A stretch of 64,000 nt of DNA from assembly GCA_038380795.1 (NCBI GenBank), contig CM076261.1, forward strand, positions 93,642,418 to 93,706,417, written 5' to 3'. The stretch's first letter is position 1. Every line of letters starts with the position of its first letter. A program made the translations under genes and the position numbers. This DNA is from Pyrocephalus nanus. Taxonomy: Eukaryota; Chordata; Aves; Passeriformes; Tyrannidae. Below, piece by piece: positions 34,034-45,400 of this stretch. Under the pieces are notes generated by a model that had not been told where the DNA came from, searched no databases, and saw nothing but the letters and a program-made list of their open reading frames with translations.

Positions 34034-34462
34034 TTATAGAACCACAGAATGACTAAGGCTGGAAAAGATCCCCAAGATCAGTGAGTACAGCCTTTGACTG
34101 TGCACCACCCTGTCAATTAGACCAGGGCACTGAGTGCCACTCCAGTCATTTCTTGAACTCCAGGTATGATGACTCCAGCACCTCCCTGGGCAGCCTCTTC
34201 TAAGGCCTGACCACCCTTTCAGTGAAGAAATTCTTCCTGTTGTCCAAAATAAACCTCCCCTGGCTCACCTTGAGGTCATGTCCTCACATCCAGTCGCTGG
34301 TTTCTTGGGAGAAAAGATTGATCCCCCCCTTGCACCACCCTCATTTCAGGGAGGTATAGAGTGGTAAGAACTCCCCTGAGCCTCCTCTTCTCCAGGCTGA
34401 ACACTCCCAGCTCCCTCAACTGCTCCTCACAGCACTTACTCTCCAAACCCTTCACCAGTAAT
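34034..34462 (-). mobile_element. CR1 LINE fragment with ORF2 end
   Basis: An antisense CR1 of about 430 bp, of the same sequence type as 6243-6668. The tail is TTATAGAACCACAGAATGAC. Then come CCCCAAGATCAGTGAGTACA, ACCTCCCTGGGCAGCCTCTT, GTGAAGAAATTCTTCCTGTT and CCTCCTCTTCTCCAGGCTGA. It ends at CTCCAAACCCTTCACCAG, corresponding to LVKGLE on the - strand. The ORF2 frame is broken. Confidence 0.93.
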
Positions 34463-35739
34463 GAGGAATAAATGAGTAGACACTACAATAGGATAGACAG
34501 GGAACATTGACCTGGAAGGGGAAGAGAGCCAAGTAGGAAAATCAGCTGAGGTTGTTTCACACTCCCTCAAAGGTGAAGCACACAATGAATGCACCAATTC
34601 TCACCTGTTACATACAGAAATCAGTGGTATCTACTCTGTTACAGGATGTTCAGTGTCAATCAAATGTGACTGTAGTTTAAAAAATGTTCTTTCTCTCACA
34701 GTAGCACCTAAATTCAGCTCAGGATGTTGTCTGAGAAAGGAACACCATCCCTTGATTGAAAAATCCTGCTTCCCCTTAAATCAAGGAGTCATCACCAACT
34801 TCTCAATCTACTTATTACAGCTGAGAGAAATTCAGAATATCCTTTGTATGATGAATGCTGATTTATTTTGAAGCAAAACATCATTCCAGACTGGAATGAA
34901 TGTTTACAATGAAAGGATAAAACTCCAAAAGGGAAAAAAAAAAGTTTTGAAACTGGATGGCTTTTTTTTTTCCCCAATTTAAACTTTGCAACATGATAAA
35001 TTATATCCTCACATGTGATGGATTATAACGAGCAGCACACATTTCAAAATGAGAAGTAATTACAAAACAAAAACAAACAAGCCCTGCAATGAGCTGTTAA
35101 AGCTGAAAACCTCCCAGCACAGCATTTTCAAACAGCTGTACTGCTAAATTGCCTGTTCCCTTGATAGCAGAGAACAGACAGAAAGCTCCTGTTGGAGAGT
35201 TCAACCAGTACAGCCTCAGGTAATGTGCAACCACCAGAGAGAAAGTGGGAGAGATGTGGCTATGGAAAGAAATCGGGGCAGGCTGCTCAAAGACATGGAT
35301 TTGGGTCCAGGTGCACAGGAGTTACTTGAGAAGTGACATCCAGCAGAACAAATTGATCCGTGAAGGAAACCCTTTCAGGGAGGACGTTACTGATATGCAT
35401 GAAAAAAGAGAAAACCAGCAACTGATATTATTGTCTTAATCCATGAAACAGGCCTTTTGTAGGTCTGTATTAACAATGAGTGCTTCTCTGCTGGAAGGAT
35501 TTGATCTTCAGATGTCACAGGTAGGTGTGCACCACCATCCGTTAGGATAAGTCCCATGCTGGATTCCCTATTGCAATGACCCCACTTAGAGCAGCGTTTG
35601 AGCATCTTCCCCCACTCCAGAGTACCCAAAGGATGCTGCTTTGGCACCACAGCTTTGCTTGTGCCATAACAATTTGTTCCTGTGCCCATGATCCAGAACA
35701 ATCAACAATAGTTACAGCACAACTCTGATGGGGACAAGC
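34463..35739. other. Unique sequence, nothing recognised
   Basis: About 1.3 kb without recognised repeats or exons. Confidence 0.4.
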
Positions 35740-36129
35740 TGAGGGAGCTGGGAGAGCTCAGCCTGGAGAAAAGGAGGCTAAGTGGGGATCTTCTCACTCT
35801 CTACTGCTCCCTGATGAAGCTATAGCCAGGTGGAGGTTTGTCTCCTTCTAGGTAACAAGTGTTAGGATGAGAGGAAATGGCCTCAAATTTCACCAGGGTA
35901 GGTGGAGATTGGATATTAGGAAAAAAAATCCTGACAGAAAGAATGATCCAGCATTGGAACAGGCTGCCCAGAGAAGGTGGAGTCACCACCCTTGGAAGTG
36001 TTGGAAGAATGTGCAGATGTGGTGCTTGAGGACATGGTTTAGTGGAGGATCTGGCAGTGCTGGGTTAATGATTAGGCTTGATGATCTTAGAGATCTTTTC
36101 CAACCTTAATGATTCTGAGATTCTGTGAT
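35740..36129 (+). mobile_element. CR1 LINE fragment with ORF2 C-terminus remnant
   Basis: A sense CR1 of about 390 bp: ACAAGCTGAGGGAGCTGGGA, CTCAGCCTGGAGAAAAGGAG, GAGAGGAAATGGCCTCAAAT and GGAACAGGCTGCCCAGAGAA. It continues with GGCTTGATGATCTTAGAGAT and ends at GATTCTGAGATTCTGTGAT. From 35867 the frame reads MRGNGLKFHQGRWRLDIRKK, then shifts after an A-run. The original CR1 stop region (GACATGGTTTAG) is visible near 36030. Confidence 0.94.
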
Positions 36130-38574
36130 CTGTGTGAACAAGCTTGGCGGACAGCACTGAAGCAGATAAATGAGGGAGAATTAATAATGCAAAGACCTGG
36201 AGTGAAATTTGTTAGCAAAGACCCCTGAGCTGGAATAGCTCACATCAAAACCTGAGAGGGAGGGAAATCAAATCTTTCATCTCTATTGTTTCACTTGGCA
36301 GGACCTCAGTTTTCAGCATGGGCTAATGTGACAGGGAATCAATGTAATGACTTCCTGGAAGACCATTTTCTTTACAACAACAACAACAAGAAAGAGGAAT
36401 GTACAGAGAATGAAGGGTAAATTTTGCACAGAGACTCTTTGATTCATTTGCTGCACAGGTTTGGATTCTCTCTTCTCTTCGCTGAAATCTTGACACCTTT
36501 CAGGTCTTTTAATTCCATACCACAACTCTCTTCATAATTTTCTGGTTTGCCTTTGAAAAACTTATCATCTGTCCTTCAAAGGCTCTCCCAGTTCCCCCAG
36601 TGGGTTCACAGGATTAATCCTGCTCCTCTTTCCCTGGGCATCCCCACACCCAGTCACAAGATCCCCTTTTTTTTTTGTTAATTATTTGACACTGGTGACT
36701 CAAAAAATCATCCCCATACTGTCAGGCAGCTCAGCCCATCCTTACCCCAGCCCTTCCTTGACATTTTCCTTTCAATTTCCAACAAGAACATGAAAATAAT
36801 AAAGCTCCTTTCTTGATTTATTTTTTTCCCCTCTGAGGTGTTGAAAATCCCTTCTACTACTGATAAAAAAAAAATTATCAAAGACAAAAAAAATCCATTA
36901 TTTGGGTCTGATTTTCTAGGAAAAAAAATAGGAAAATCTCATGGCCATTTTCTTTTTTGTACTTTTATGAACAACCTTTCTTATGTATTTGTATATTGTC
37001 TTTTTTTCACCTACCAACATCTTGCCCATTATAAAGAGATCTTAGTTGAAAGAAAAATTCTATTATTTAGAAAATGCACATTTTCCTGAATTTTATTTTG
37101 TGAGAGATTAAAATTTCAGTCCAAAAGTAATCAAGTGTATCATTTCACTGTTTCTTTTAATTTTGCTAAGTTGAAGGAATTAATCTGATCCTACAATCAC
37201 TTACGACTTCTGTATTATTTTTATATAATTGCAATGCTATATTTATATGGTGGAATGAGACTAATGTACACTAGTGCATTATTAAAAAGGTTCACTTCTT
37301 TCTTGACCAAATGAAAGCAAAATTGATCAGCTTTTATCTCCTGGTATGTTTTCATATTTCCAAGTCATGCTCCTCCCTCACTTATGATTTTTCCCATTTT
37401 GTCGGTACTTTGCCTGCACATTCTGATCTCCAGCCAGGACAGATGGCGAGGTCTTAGAGTTCCTTATGATGTGAAGATTCAGTTTTGTGACCACACTAAT
37501 TTGCTTTGTCCTCTCAGCTTTTCTTAGACCCAACAATATCTTTATGGCTCATTGCTCTGATATTCTCACCCTGTTAATGGGGGTTATGAAGGACTCCTAC
37601 GATGGCTCCTTGTGCATCACATCAAAGATTCCTCAGTTTTCTTCATTATCTCTTAGGACATTAGAGCTCAGCTCTTTTTAAACTCAGGTATTTTATTCAC
37701 TCATCATGGCAGGAGATGCTGAATGTCTCCTGATGGTCTTCCCTCCAAAATCTGTCTGTATTTAATCTTCTATTTTTCTTTTTCTCCAGTAATTTTGCAT
37801 AAGATCTTCACTCCAATGCTGACAAAAATCTCCCAGGCTACTTCTGACATCTTTTAATTTTCATACTTTTGCCTTTAGGTATTTAATATTGTGTGGATTA
37901 ATAATAAAAATCTAAAATACACCAAGAAAAACACGACTGGGATCTCACTTTATTTTAATTATGTGATCACATTCACCCCCACATTCATACTTTATTTTGT
38001 GCACAGAACATAGTGAAAATTTAAAAAGAAGGCAGCCAATATGTTGTTTCTGTTTCCCTGTTCAGTGACTGCAGCAAGTTTATCCCAGTTTATCCTTGTA
38101 CCTCACTCAACCCTATTCTAAAGATAAAACTCTTATGTTCAATACTGTGTCTTGTGAGAGTTTTGTGAATTCTTAGGAGCTAATTTTCAAAATGTTGCTA
38201 TTCCTGGGATCATGCCAACTAGAGAGGGAGATATCTGATGCACAAGATTAAAGCCAAATATTTCCTTTAATTTTTGGGTGCTGAATTTCAGTTGCCCTAC
38301 TGTGATAGTAACTGCAATTGGGAACACAAACTAAGATTCCCAGGACAGTCTCTGTGTCCCACTGATAGCAGAGTTGATCCTCCTAGTCAGTTTATTGACC
38401 TCAGATGGGTGATGAATGCACCTCCTGAGGTTTTCTGACATCCCTGAGGCTTCCAATCCAAAAAGGGATGCACGAGCAATTCCCACCAGGCAAGATTTTT
38501 CACAGCTTGGAAGGGATTTACCATCCACCTGCCATGAACTAGTCGAACAGAAAACCTGTGCTGTCCTTACATTC
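36130..38574. other. Unique AT-rich sequence, nothing recognised
   Basis: About 2.4 kb. It contains a short (CAA)5 tract near 36376-36391 and A/T-rich runs at 36860-37150. No transposon or exon recognised. Confidence 0.42.
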
Positions 38575-38670
38575 TCAGAGGGTTTTCAAGGTTGGGTTGG
38601 ATAAAGATGTGAGAAACTGAGTCTGACCTCATTGTTGGTCATGCTTTGAACGGGGTGTTGGGCTGCACAT
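38575..38670 (+). mobile_element. Probable old CR1 3'-end fragment
   Basis: About 95 bp resembling a diverged CR1 3' UTR: GGTTTTCAAGGTTGGGTTGG, ATAAAGATGTGAGAAACTGA, TCTGACCTCATTGTTGGTCA and TGCTTTGAACGGGGTGTTGG. The order of words fits the CR1 type that has ..GACTGGATAAAGC..TGAGAAAC..CTGACCT..TGCTTTGAGCAGG. The octamer tail is not visible. Confidence 0.6.
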
Positions 38671-40640
38671 TTCAATTCCGTATAATTTGTGGGGAAACAC
38701 AAATTTCTGCAGACAAAACCCAGAAATTTGCCTTCTACTTGGAAGCAGCCTTGTAAGAAACTGTGTCTCTTCACTTCCCAGAGAAGTAGTCAAAGCCTTT
38801 TTCCCTCAGGTGTATTTTCACAGTATTTTTCGTCATATTTGAGATTAGATCAGTTTTCAGGTGGGGTTAAACCACTTTCTTTCAGCACTGGGTCAATATT
38901 TTGGTGCCTTTGTTCAGAAAGTGCATCACTGTATTTTTTGAATTAGTTTTCTTGATGGAAAGATAGAAGCAGCTGTCAACCTTATATCCCCAGGAAAAGG
39001 AGCTGGAATGCTGCATGTGGGTTTGCATTCTCCTGTCTTCAGTAGATCCCAATGGATTATACACAGAATTACACACAGAATTTGGGCCTAGACATATCAC
39101 TTCATCCAATGAAAACTCTGGAGCTCCACATTTGCTTTTTTTTTTTTTTCAAATCACAGCTTGAAGAATACTCTAAGGAGGAAGTTCCTGAGGAAAGTTG
39201 TCCTGGTTTTAATGCCTTTTTTCCTCTGGAAGAGCCTCCCACTACCTTATATCCCCAGTTTTTAATTCCATAAGAAATTTCCCTAAACTTCAGTACCATT
39301 CTGCAAACCCTAAAGAAATCTGAACAACTTTGCTCAGTTCCAGTCCTTTGTTATCACAAGTGTAACAGCTCTGCTGTGGCTGCAGTAACTGATGAAAACA
39401 GACAATTTGCAGCTTCTTGAGAGAACAATAGAAGGAATTGAAAGACTAATGACAACAGCCTGGTTTGGCGGCCCTGGGAAAGAAGGGCAACATCATTTTC
39501 CCATATTCAAAGTTGGAAAACACAAATCCATTTTTCCTCTTTTCATCAGCAGCAAATAATTCCGATGTTTCCCATCCCTTAATTGTGCCTTTGTTTCCTT
39601 GATGAGGGGAAATCATTCCCATGACAATCTGTTGGCTAAATTTTCCCCACATCTGCAGAGTGTTTCACCAAGTGGGCCATTTGCCCATTTGCAGGCTAAT
39701 GAACAAGAAGAATTTCAGATTCTTGAGATGGAGGTTGGGAGACATCATATGTCAGAAAACAGCCTGGGTTGGGCTGGGAGAAGGATTTTATAGATTATGT
39801 TGTAATATGGGTGAATGATGACAGAATCCGTCTTCCTCTGTAAATTTTGGTGAAAAGTCCATGTGCTCTCAGGCCCATGAGACCTTTTCCTTCCAGTGTT
39901 CACAACAGGCCATTTCAGTATCCCCTACTTGATACGAAAGCCCTGAGAATTTTACTTAGCTGTCTCTCTCTGAAGGCTGAGAGGCACCCTCAGAAAATTT
40001 TTCAGCAGCCAGCAGAGTAAAATATTGTCTAACAGCACCTGCTCCAGTGGCACCCAAAGCAACAGACCTCTCCAGGCTCCGTTTTGTTCACCAAGGTTGG
40101 TGCACACAATAGCCTTTAATTTCTCGACTCTGGGACAAAAAGAGCTGGCTCAAGGGCAAGTTTTAGGAAGCTGAACCCCGTAACCACTTGCTTTTAATTC
40201 TCAGAGCTGCTGGAGAGCCTCAGGAGCACACAGGGTGCAAAAAAAAAAGAGTAAGACTCAGGAAATTTGCTGCTAGACTGGTCTTCAAGGTGTTGAAGCC
40301 ATTCACATCCATCTGATCCAGACTGCAGGAAAGGGATGAAACAAAGGCCCTGGCCAGGAAGAGGACGGAGTGAGGGTTCACAGTCTGGGTGATGGGTGAA
40401 ACAGGTCCTCACTGTGACAGGGAAATGTCCTTGTGGAGGTACAGTGGACACAGGCAAAGAAAAGCCCTGGCAGCTCTAATCCTTTCCTGGCCAAAGTGGG
40501 ATTACACACTCAGTCACAGCCTCTTCTACAATTTATGCACAAAACAGCTCCTGATGTGATACAGTTACTGGCCAAATCAGAGATTCACTGAGAAAGTCAC
40601 TTTCAATCTTATTCTCTTATCCATCCACATTGCAATCCAT
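38671..40640. other. Unique sequence, nothing recognised
   Basis: About 2 kb, with a T14 run at 39136-39149. No transposon or exon recognised. Confidence 0.4.
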
Positions 40641-40725
40641 ACTGTGGGTTGCAAATAAATCCCCAGGAAGGTGTGGATCAGCACGTGGAATTGGAGAGAT
40701 CAGGTCATTCCCTGCACCGGAGAGA
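40641..40725 (+). repeat. Exact 85-bp dispersed duplication, copy 1
   Basis: Begins ACTGTGGGTTGCAAATAAAT and ends CCTGCACCGGAGAGA. All 85 bases recur without a mismatch at 41758-41842 in the same orientation, 1,117 bp downstream. The sequence is not low-complexity and is not part of CR1 or the LTR. Flanks differ immediately on both sides. Confidence 0.97.
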
Positions 40726-41757
40726 TCCAGGGATAGAGAAATGCAAGGTCCTCTCTGGGACTGCTCAAAGCAAACAGAATTTGCTCCCTCTTTTAAATTG
40801 TTTCCAAACCTGGATCAAAACTCATCACGGTTAAAAAGCAAAGGAATAAAGAAATCCTCTGTGCATGGTATTGTTCCATGCTCCCTTTTGGGTGGCAGGT
40901 GGCTTTGAAGTCATAATAACATGAATTAAGGGTTCAAGGTGGCAAACATTTAAAAGCACAGCCTCATTTTAAAAAGCCTTATATTTGTGCTCCAGCCTTG
41001 GGGTAAAAAGGAGTTTTATCTGCAAGAACATACTATGCCAGCCCACTGCACGTGGTTTTGCAGCTTGGGTTACACATTCTGATTTTATATTCTGATACTC
41101 TCTACAGGATATTGCAAATATTTCCTTCCAGGTTTTTAATATACTGGGATATCTTGTATATGATTTCCCTCCCCCTCTTTACAGACCTTGGGCACGTGTT
41201 CTCTCGTCTCAGAGACTTGGATTGACATTTCAGCCAGGAGGGAGAAGTCACGGGAAGTCATTCATTTCACAAGAGAGAAAACTAATTTCCTCACTGTTTG
41301 AAATTTGTGAGAGTGTTTTCAAGAAATATCCCAACTGATGTGCAATTTTTCAGGCAGCAACAACTGCTTTTGGGCATGTCTGGCCTCAGATTTGCATCTT
41401 CATCAGGATTTGAACCTCTCCACGGCATCACTGCCAGACACTGAAGAGAACTACTTTGCTCCTGTAGATAATAGGCTGTTATCCTCGAGCAGATTGATCA
41501 TTAGAAGTAAACATGCCATTCACTCTGATCATCTGCACTCTTAAATACATCCATCCTGTTAAATCTGTTGGTGTTTACCCTCCAATTTAGAAATGGCAGC
41601 ATTAAGATGCTAGCCAGCAAGCTGTATAATAGAAAAACAGAGGTAGGCTTTGAGTTTGGATTCAACATCCAAGAGAAAATTATAGTTCACTATGAAAAGT
41701 ACCCTTAAAATATAATTGCAATTTGAATGTCTTCCTGCATTTAGGAGAAAAATCACA
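40726..41757. other. Unique sequence between duplicated copies
   Basis: About 1 kb. The segment 41330-41560 is repeat-free and looks like possible conserved non-coding DNA. No exon or transposon recognised. Confidence 0.4.
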
Positions 41758-41842
41758 ACTGTGGGTTGCAAATAAATCCCCAGGAAGGTGTGGATCAGCA
41801 CGTGGAATTGGAGAGATCAGGTCATTCCCTGCACCGGAGAGA
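41758..41842 (+). repeat. Exact 85-bp dispersed duplication, copy 2
   Basis: Identical over 85 bases to 40641-40725. The left flank is GGAGAAAAATCACA and the right flank continues AATATCTGAAATAG. No target-site duplication and no poly-A or CR1 tail is visible, which argues against ordinary retroposition. GGAGA-type words at both borders could be microhomology for templated repair. Confidence 0.97.
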
Positions 41843-42269
41843 AATATCTGAAATAGTGTAACACAGAGAAATGTTAATTTGGTGGCACTGGTTTTTGTGG
41901 CTCAGAGAAATAATGGGAACGATAAGTGCACAGACTTTTTATTCCTCTTTTTTTCAGGACACCAGGTAACATCATCACCACTGTCATTATACACAGTGTG
42001 CAGAGTGCCAAACAGCATCAGAACTACTCAGGATGTCTGGGAATGGTTCTATCCCCAAAAAATCTGTCACAAATGGAGCTCCTCAGCTGTCATTTTTTTT
42101 TCTGTGGAAAAGTATGAATGAGTTTAGACTTGTGGTTTTTTTCTTATTTGAAAAGAGAAGACTGAAAAATATACGATTAATGAATGATATGTCAGGGTTT
42201 TATAAACTTATGAATGATGGAAAAAAAGAGTTCTGATCAGGAAATAATTATTCACTGCCTTGCTCATTG

Positions 42270-42420
42270 CAAGTGGTGGAGTCACCATCCCTGGAAGCGT
42301 TCAAAAAATGAGGAGATGTGGCACTTTGCAGTGTGGTTTAGGGCAGATGGTGCTTTTGGGTGAAAGGTTAGACTTGATGACCTTGGAGGTCTTTTCTGGC
42401 CTTAATAACTTTATGTTTCT
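42270..42420 (+). mobile_element. CR1 LINE 3' fragment
   Basis: A sense CR1 of about 150 bp: GTGGTGGAGTCACCATCCCT, GGAAGCGTTCAAAAAATGAG, GTGTGGTTTAGGGC (old ORF2 stop context) and AGACTTGATGACCTTGGAGG. The tail is degraded (TAACTTTATGTTTCTAATTC). Confidence 0.93.
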
Positions 42421-45400
42421 AATTCAAGGCTGAGCAGTGAAACAATCAGACCAAACAAAGAGAAGTAAGTTCTCAGACAGTATCTCTTTCCCACAAAATA
42501 CAGTAGAGTCCAAAAAAAACCAAAACACCAAACCACTTTGTAAGGGAGTAAACAGACTCCCAGTGGTAAATCTGTGCCTGGAATCTCCATGTGACTTGTG
42601 CCTTCAGGAGTCACCTGCCAGGAGGTGGGAGGAAGAATTACTCTGTTATTTGTCTGTTTACAATATGCTTTATGAAAGCAGTCATTCCTGGTTTTTGCTG
42701 GAGGAGATATTCTGCCAACACAGGCCACTGATCCATAAAATAGTTAAATTTTCTGATGTAATTAATTTTGCCCAAAATGTGAGGATCTCATACTGACAGA
42801 GATCTTTGGCAGCCACTGATTGGAAGTGTAGGACATCCATAACCACCAAGCTGTTCCACTGCAAGGAGTGGGGATGAGGAGGCCAAAATTTCATTTCTAT
42901 GACCACAAAACACATGAAAAATATCCTGATGTGAAAAAGAGTTGGAAAGAAATGAGGCCGAGGAAAACGAAACCCGAGTTCCTCAGTTACTAGGAGCTAA
43001 ATCTTAATCATTACTGTTAATTATCAAGACTTAGGAGTATTAGTAATGAATCATCTTGTCAGGAGGGTAAGTGGGCTGAATGGCTGAATGGTAACAGGTC
43101 TTAAATCTGAGCATCCTCATCTGTTCTGCAGTTGCTCCTTCCAGATTAGACTGGGCTGCAGCTCCTGGCAGTGGATGACAGCCCCTTCAGGGCCATCAGT
43201 CCCAGGTCCTTTAAGCAGCACTGCATTAATTTGAAATTAAAGAAAAAAAAATCCTACAAAATAAATCATAAAAGACAACAGAGAGGAAATCAATGTTTGG
43301 AGGTGAGTTGATTAAGTCAGGAAAGAAGAGGCTTTGTGTGCGTGTGGCCACAACTGGAGAAATGCACACACACAAATAAATCTGAGTTGCTTAAGGAATA
43401 TGAGTGTAAATAAATGATATTTTATAGAGCACCAAACTGCCAAACATGCCATAACCCTGTGAAAACCACTTAGGCTTTAATGGCTGAAAGGAATAAAACT
43501 GACAGAAGGATAAATTCCCTGTGCACTCTGACATCAGAATACATTTCCTATGGAAATAATGGTGTTTTCCTCACTGACTTCAAAAAAGCCACAGAATAAG
43601 GTGACTTTAAAGGCTTGATTTGATGGGGCAGCACATCTTGGCTTGGAGAAGGCTGGGGAGATGTTTTCCAGTGAGAGCTGAGCAGCTGAGGATGAGAAGG
43701 GAGCAAAAAAACGCTGGCACCGCTGGTGGAACAGGTGGGATACCTGGTGTGGAAAAGTTTGGCAGATGTCTGGGATAAAATCCACATGTTTAGGAGTTGA
43801 AATTTGAGTTTATTCACATCATAATAGCAGTGGGGACCATGCTGCTTATTGATTTCAATCTTCTTTGCTCAATGGAAATCCTGCAATGGATGCTGGATCC
43901 TAGAAAATTTACTTTATGTACCCCTAAAGTCATAAAGTGGATACTTCAATACACTGTTACAAACTAGAATTGTTAAATTTAAATGTATTAAAAGATCAAA
44001 ACCAACATAAAAAAACCAAGTTGTCTAAGGAAGCAAGAAAGACAGACTGATTATGTTGGGTTTGGACCTTCATTTTTAGTGGCTGGAGATTTGTAAGGTG
44101 GAAAATGGTCAGATGCTCTTAGGATGTGGCTCTTGCCTTAGGGAAGAAGGTGACCCCTCCTTTCCATCTGTTCCTCAAAATTCAGTGTTCTTTGGTGTAT
44201 GATATGGATTTGAGGTCATAATAATAAATAAAGGACATCTTTACTTAGAAAAGAATATTCTTCAAATCATTAAATGTTGATATCCCCATTAACCTGAGCT
44301 CTCCTGACAGACAGTGGAGTGATAATTATTATAAACCCTGTAGCTAAGCATGGGAGTCCTGTCTTTCTAAGGTCTAACACAGGTCACAGGACAGATGAAT
44401 AAGGCCCTTAAAACACCTATTTCTGTCCATTTACTACAGAAGAAGTCAGGGGTGAAAAGCTTGGCAGTAGATTTTTTATTACAGGCATCTAAACTTAGGT
44501 GAGATGAATCATACAGTAAATGCCCTGACAGTGAGGACACTCATTATTCTTGCATGGAATAACTGACAATGGAAAATGGGAGAAACTTCCCCATCGCTTC
44601 TTACCCTTAAGAAAGAATAAATACTGTATCCTACCATCAATAAAGCTACAGATATCACTGTACTATCTATTAGGTTTCCTTGATCTCTGGTTTTTATTAT
44701 ATTATCAAAGCAGGTGAGACATTATGTTGTAATTATATGAACCCTACACACATTCTTCATATTTCCATCATTCCTGTGTCATCTGAACCAACGCTGACAC
44801 AACCTGAATAAATGGCACAATACAGTGTCACTTCACACTCAGGTGAAGCAGCAGCAAAAATGTTTGTATGTGTTTATGCTTGCAATGCTTCCTTCATCGT
44901 TGTGATGAGTCCTTGAGCCTTTCTGACACTCTGAAGATCTGATTTGGGCTGGTTTTGACGGGTTGCTGTATGCAAGTTCAGGCTTCCAAAGCAATCTTGC
45001 ATGAACTAGGAGTGTTCAAAGTGTTGTCTTTGTTTCACACATTCCCTGACAGAGGTATCAGTGCTGCAGGCAGACAGGAGTAGTAACAAAGCAGGAGTTG
45101 TGTTCAGCAGAAATGTGAATCTCAGTCCCTTTTCTGATAAGAGATGCAGAGCCAGAGCACCAGCACCTGCATGGCTCCAGGGCTCTCCACCTGCAGTGCT
45201 GTTTATCCTCCAGATTCATTAAGAGCTCTATCAAAAGACCAAACTAAAGGCATAAAACAGCCTTCAAGGAATTAATCACACTTCTTTCATCAGCCCTTTC
45301 CTCACCTTGTCTTTCTAGTTGCAGGTGTTACCCCTTTGTTCATCTGTCCACTCCTGCTGGATTTGGGATGTTCCTGTCCCAAGCCAAAGGATGTATTTCT

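Noticed and set aside
41926..42120. Exon-like start: polypyrimidine tract and CAG followed by a readable frame
   Set aside because: A splice acceptor-like word alone is common. A GT follows within 10 bases and the frame has no recognisable protein.
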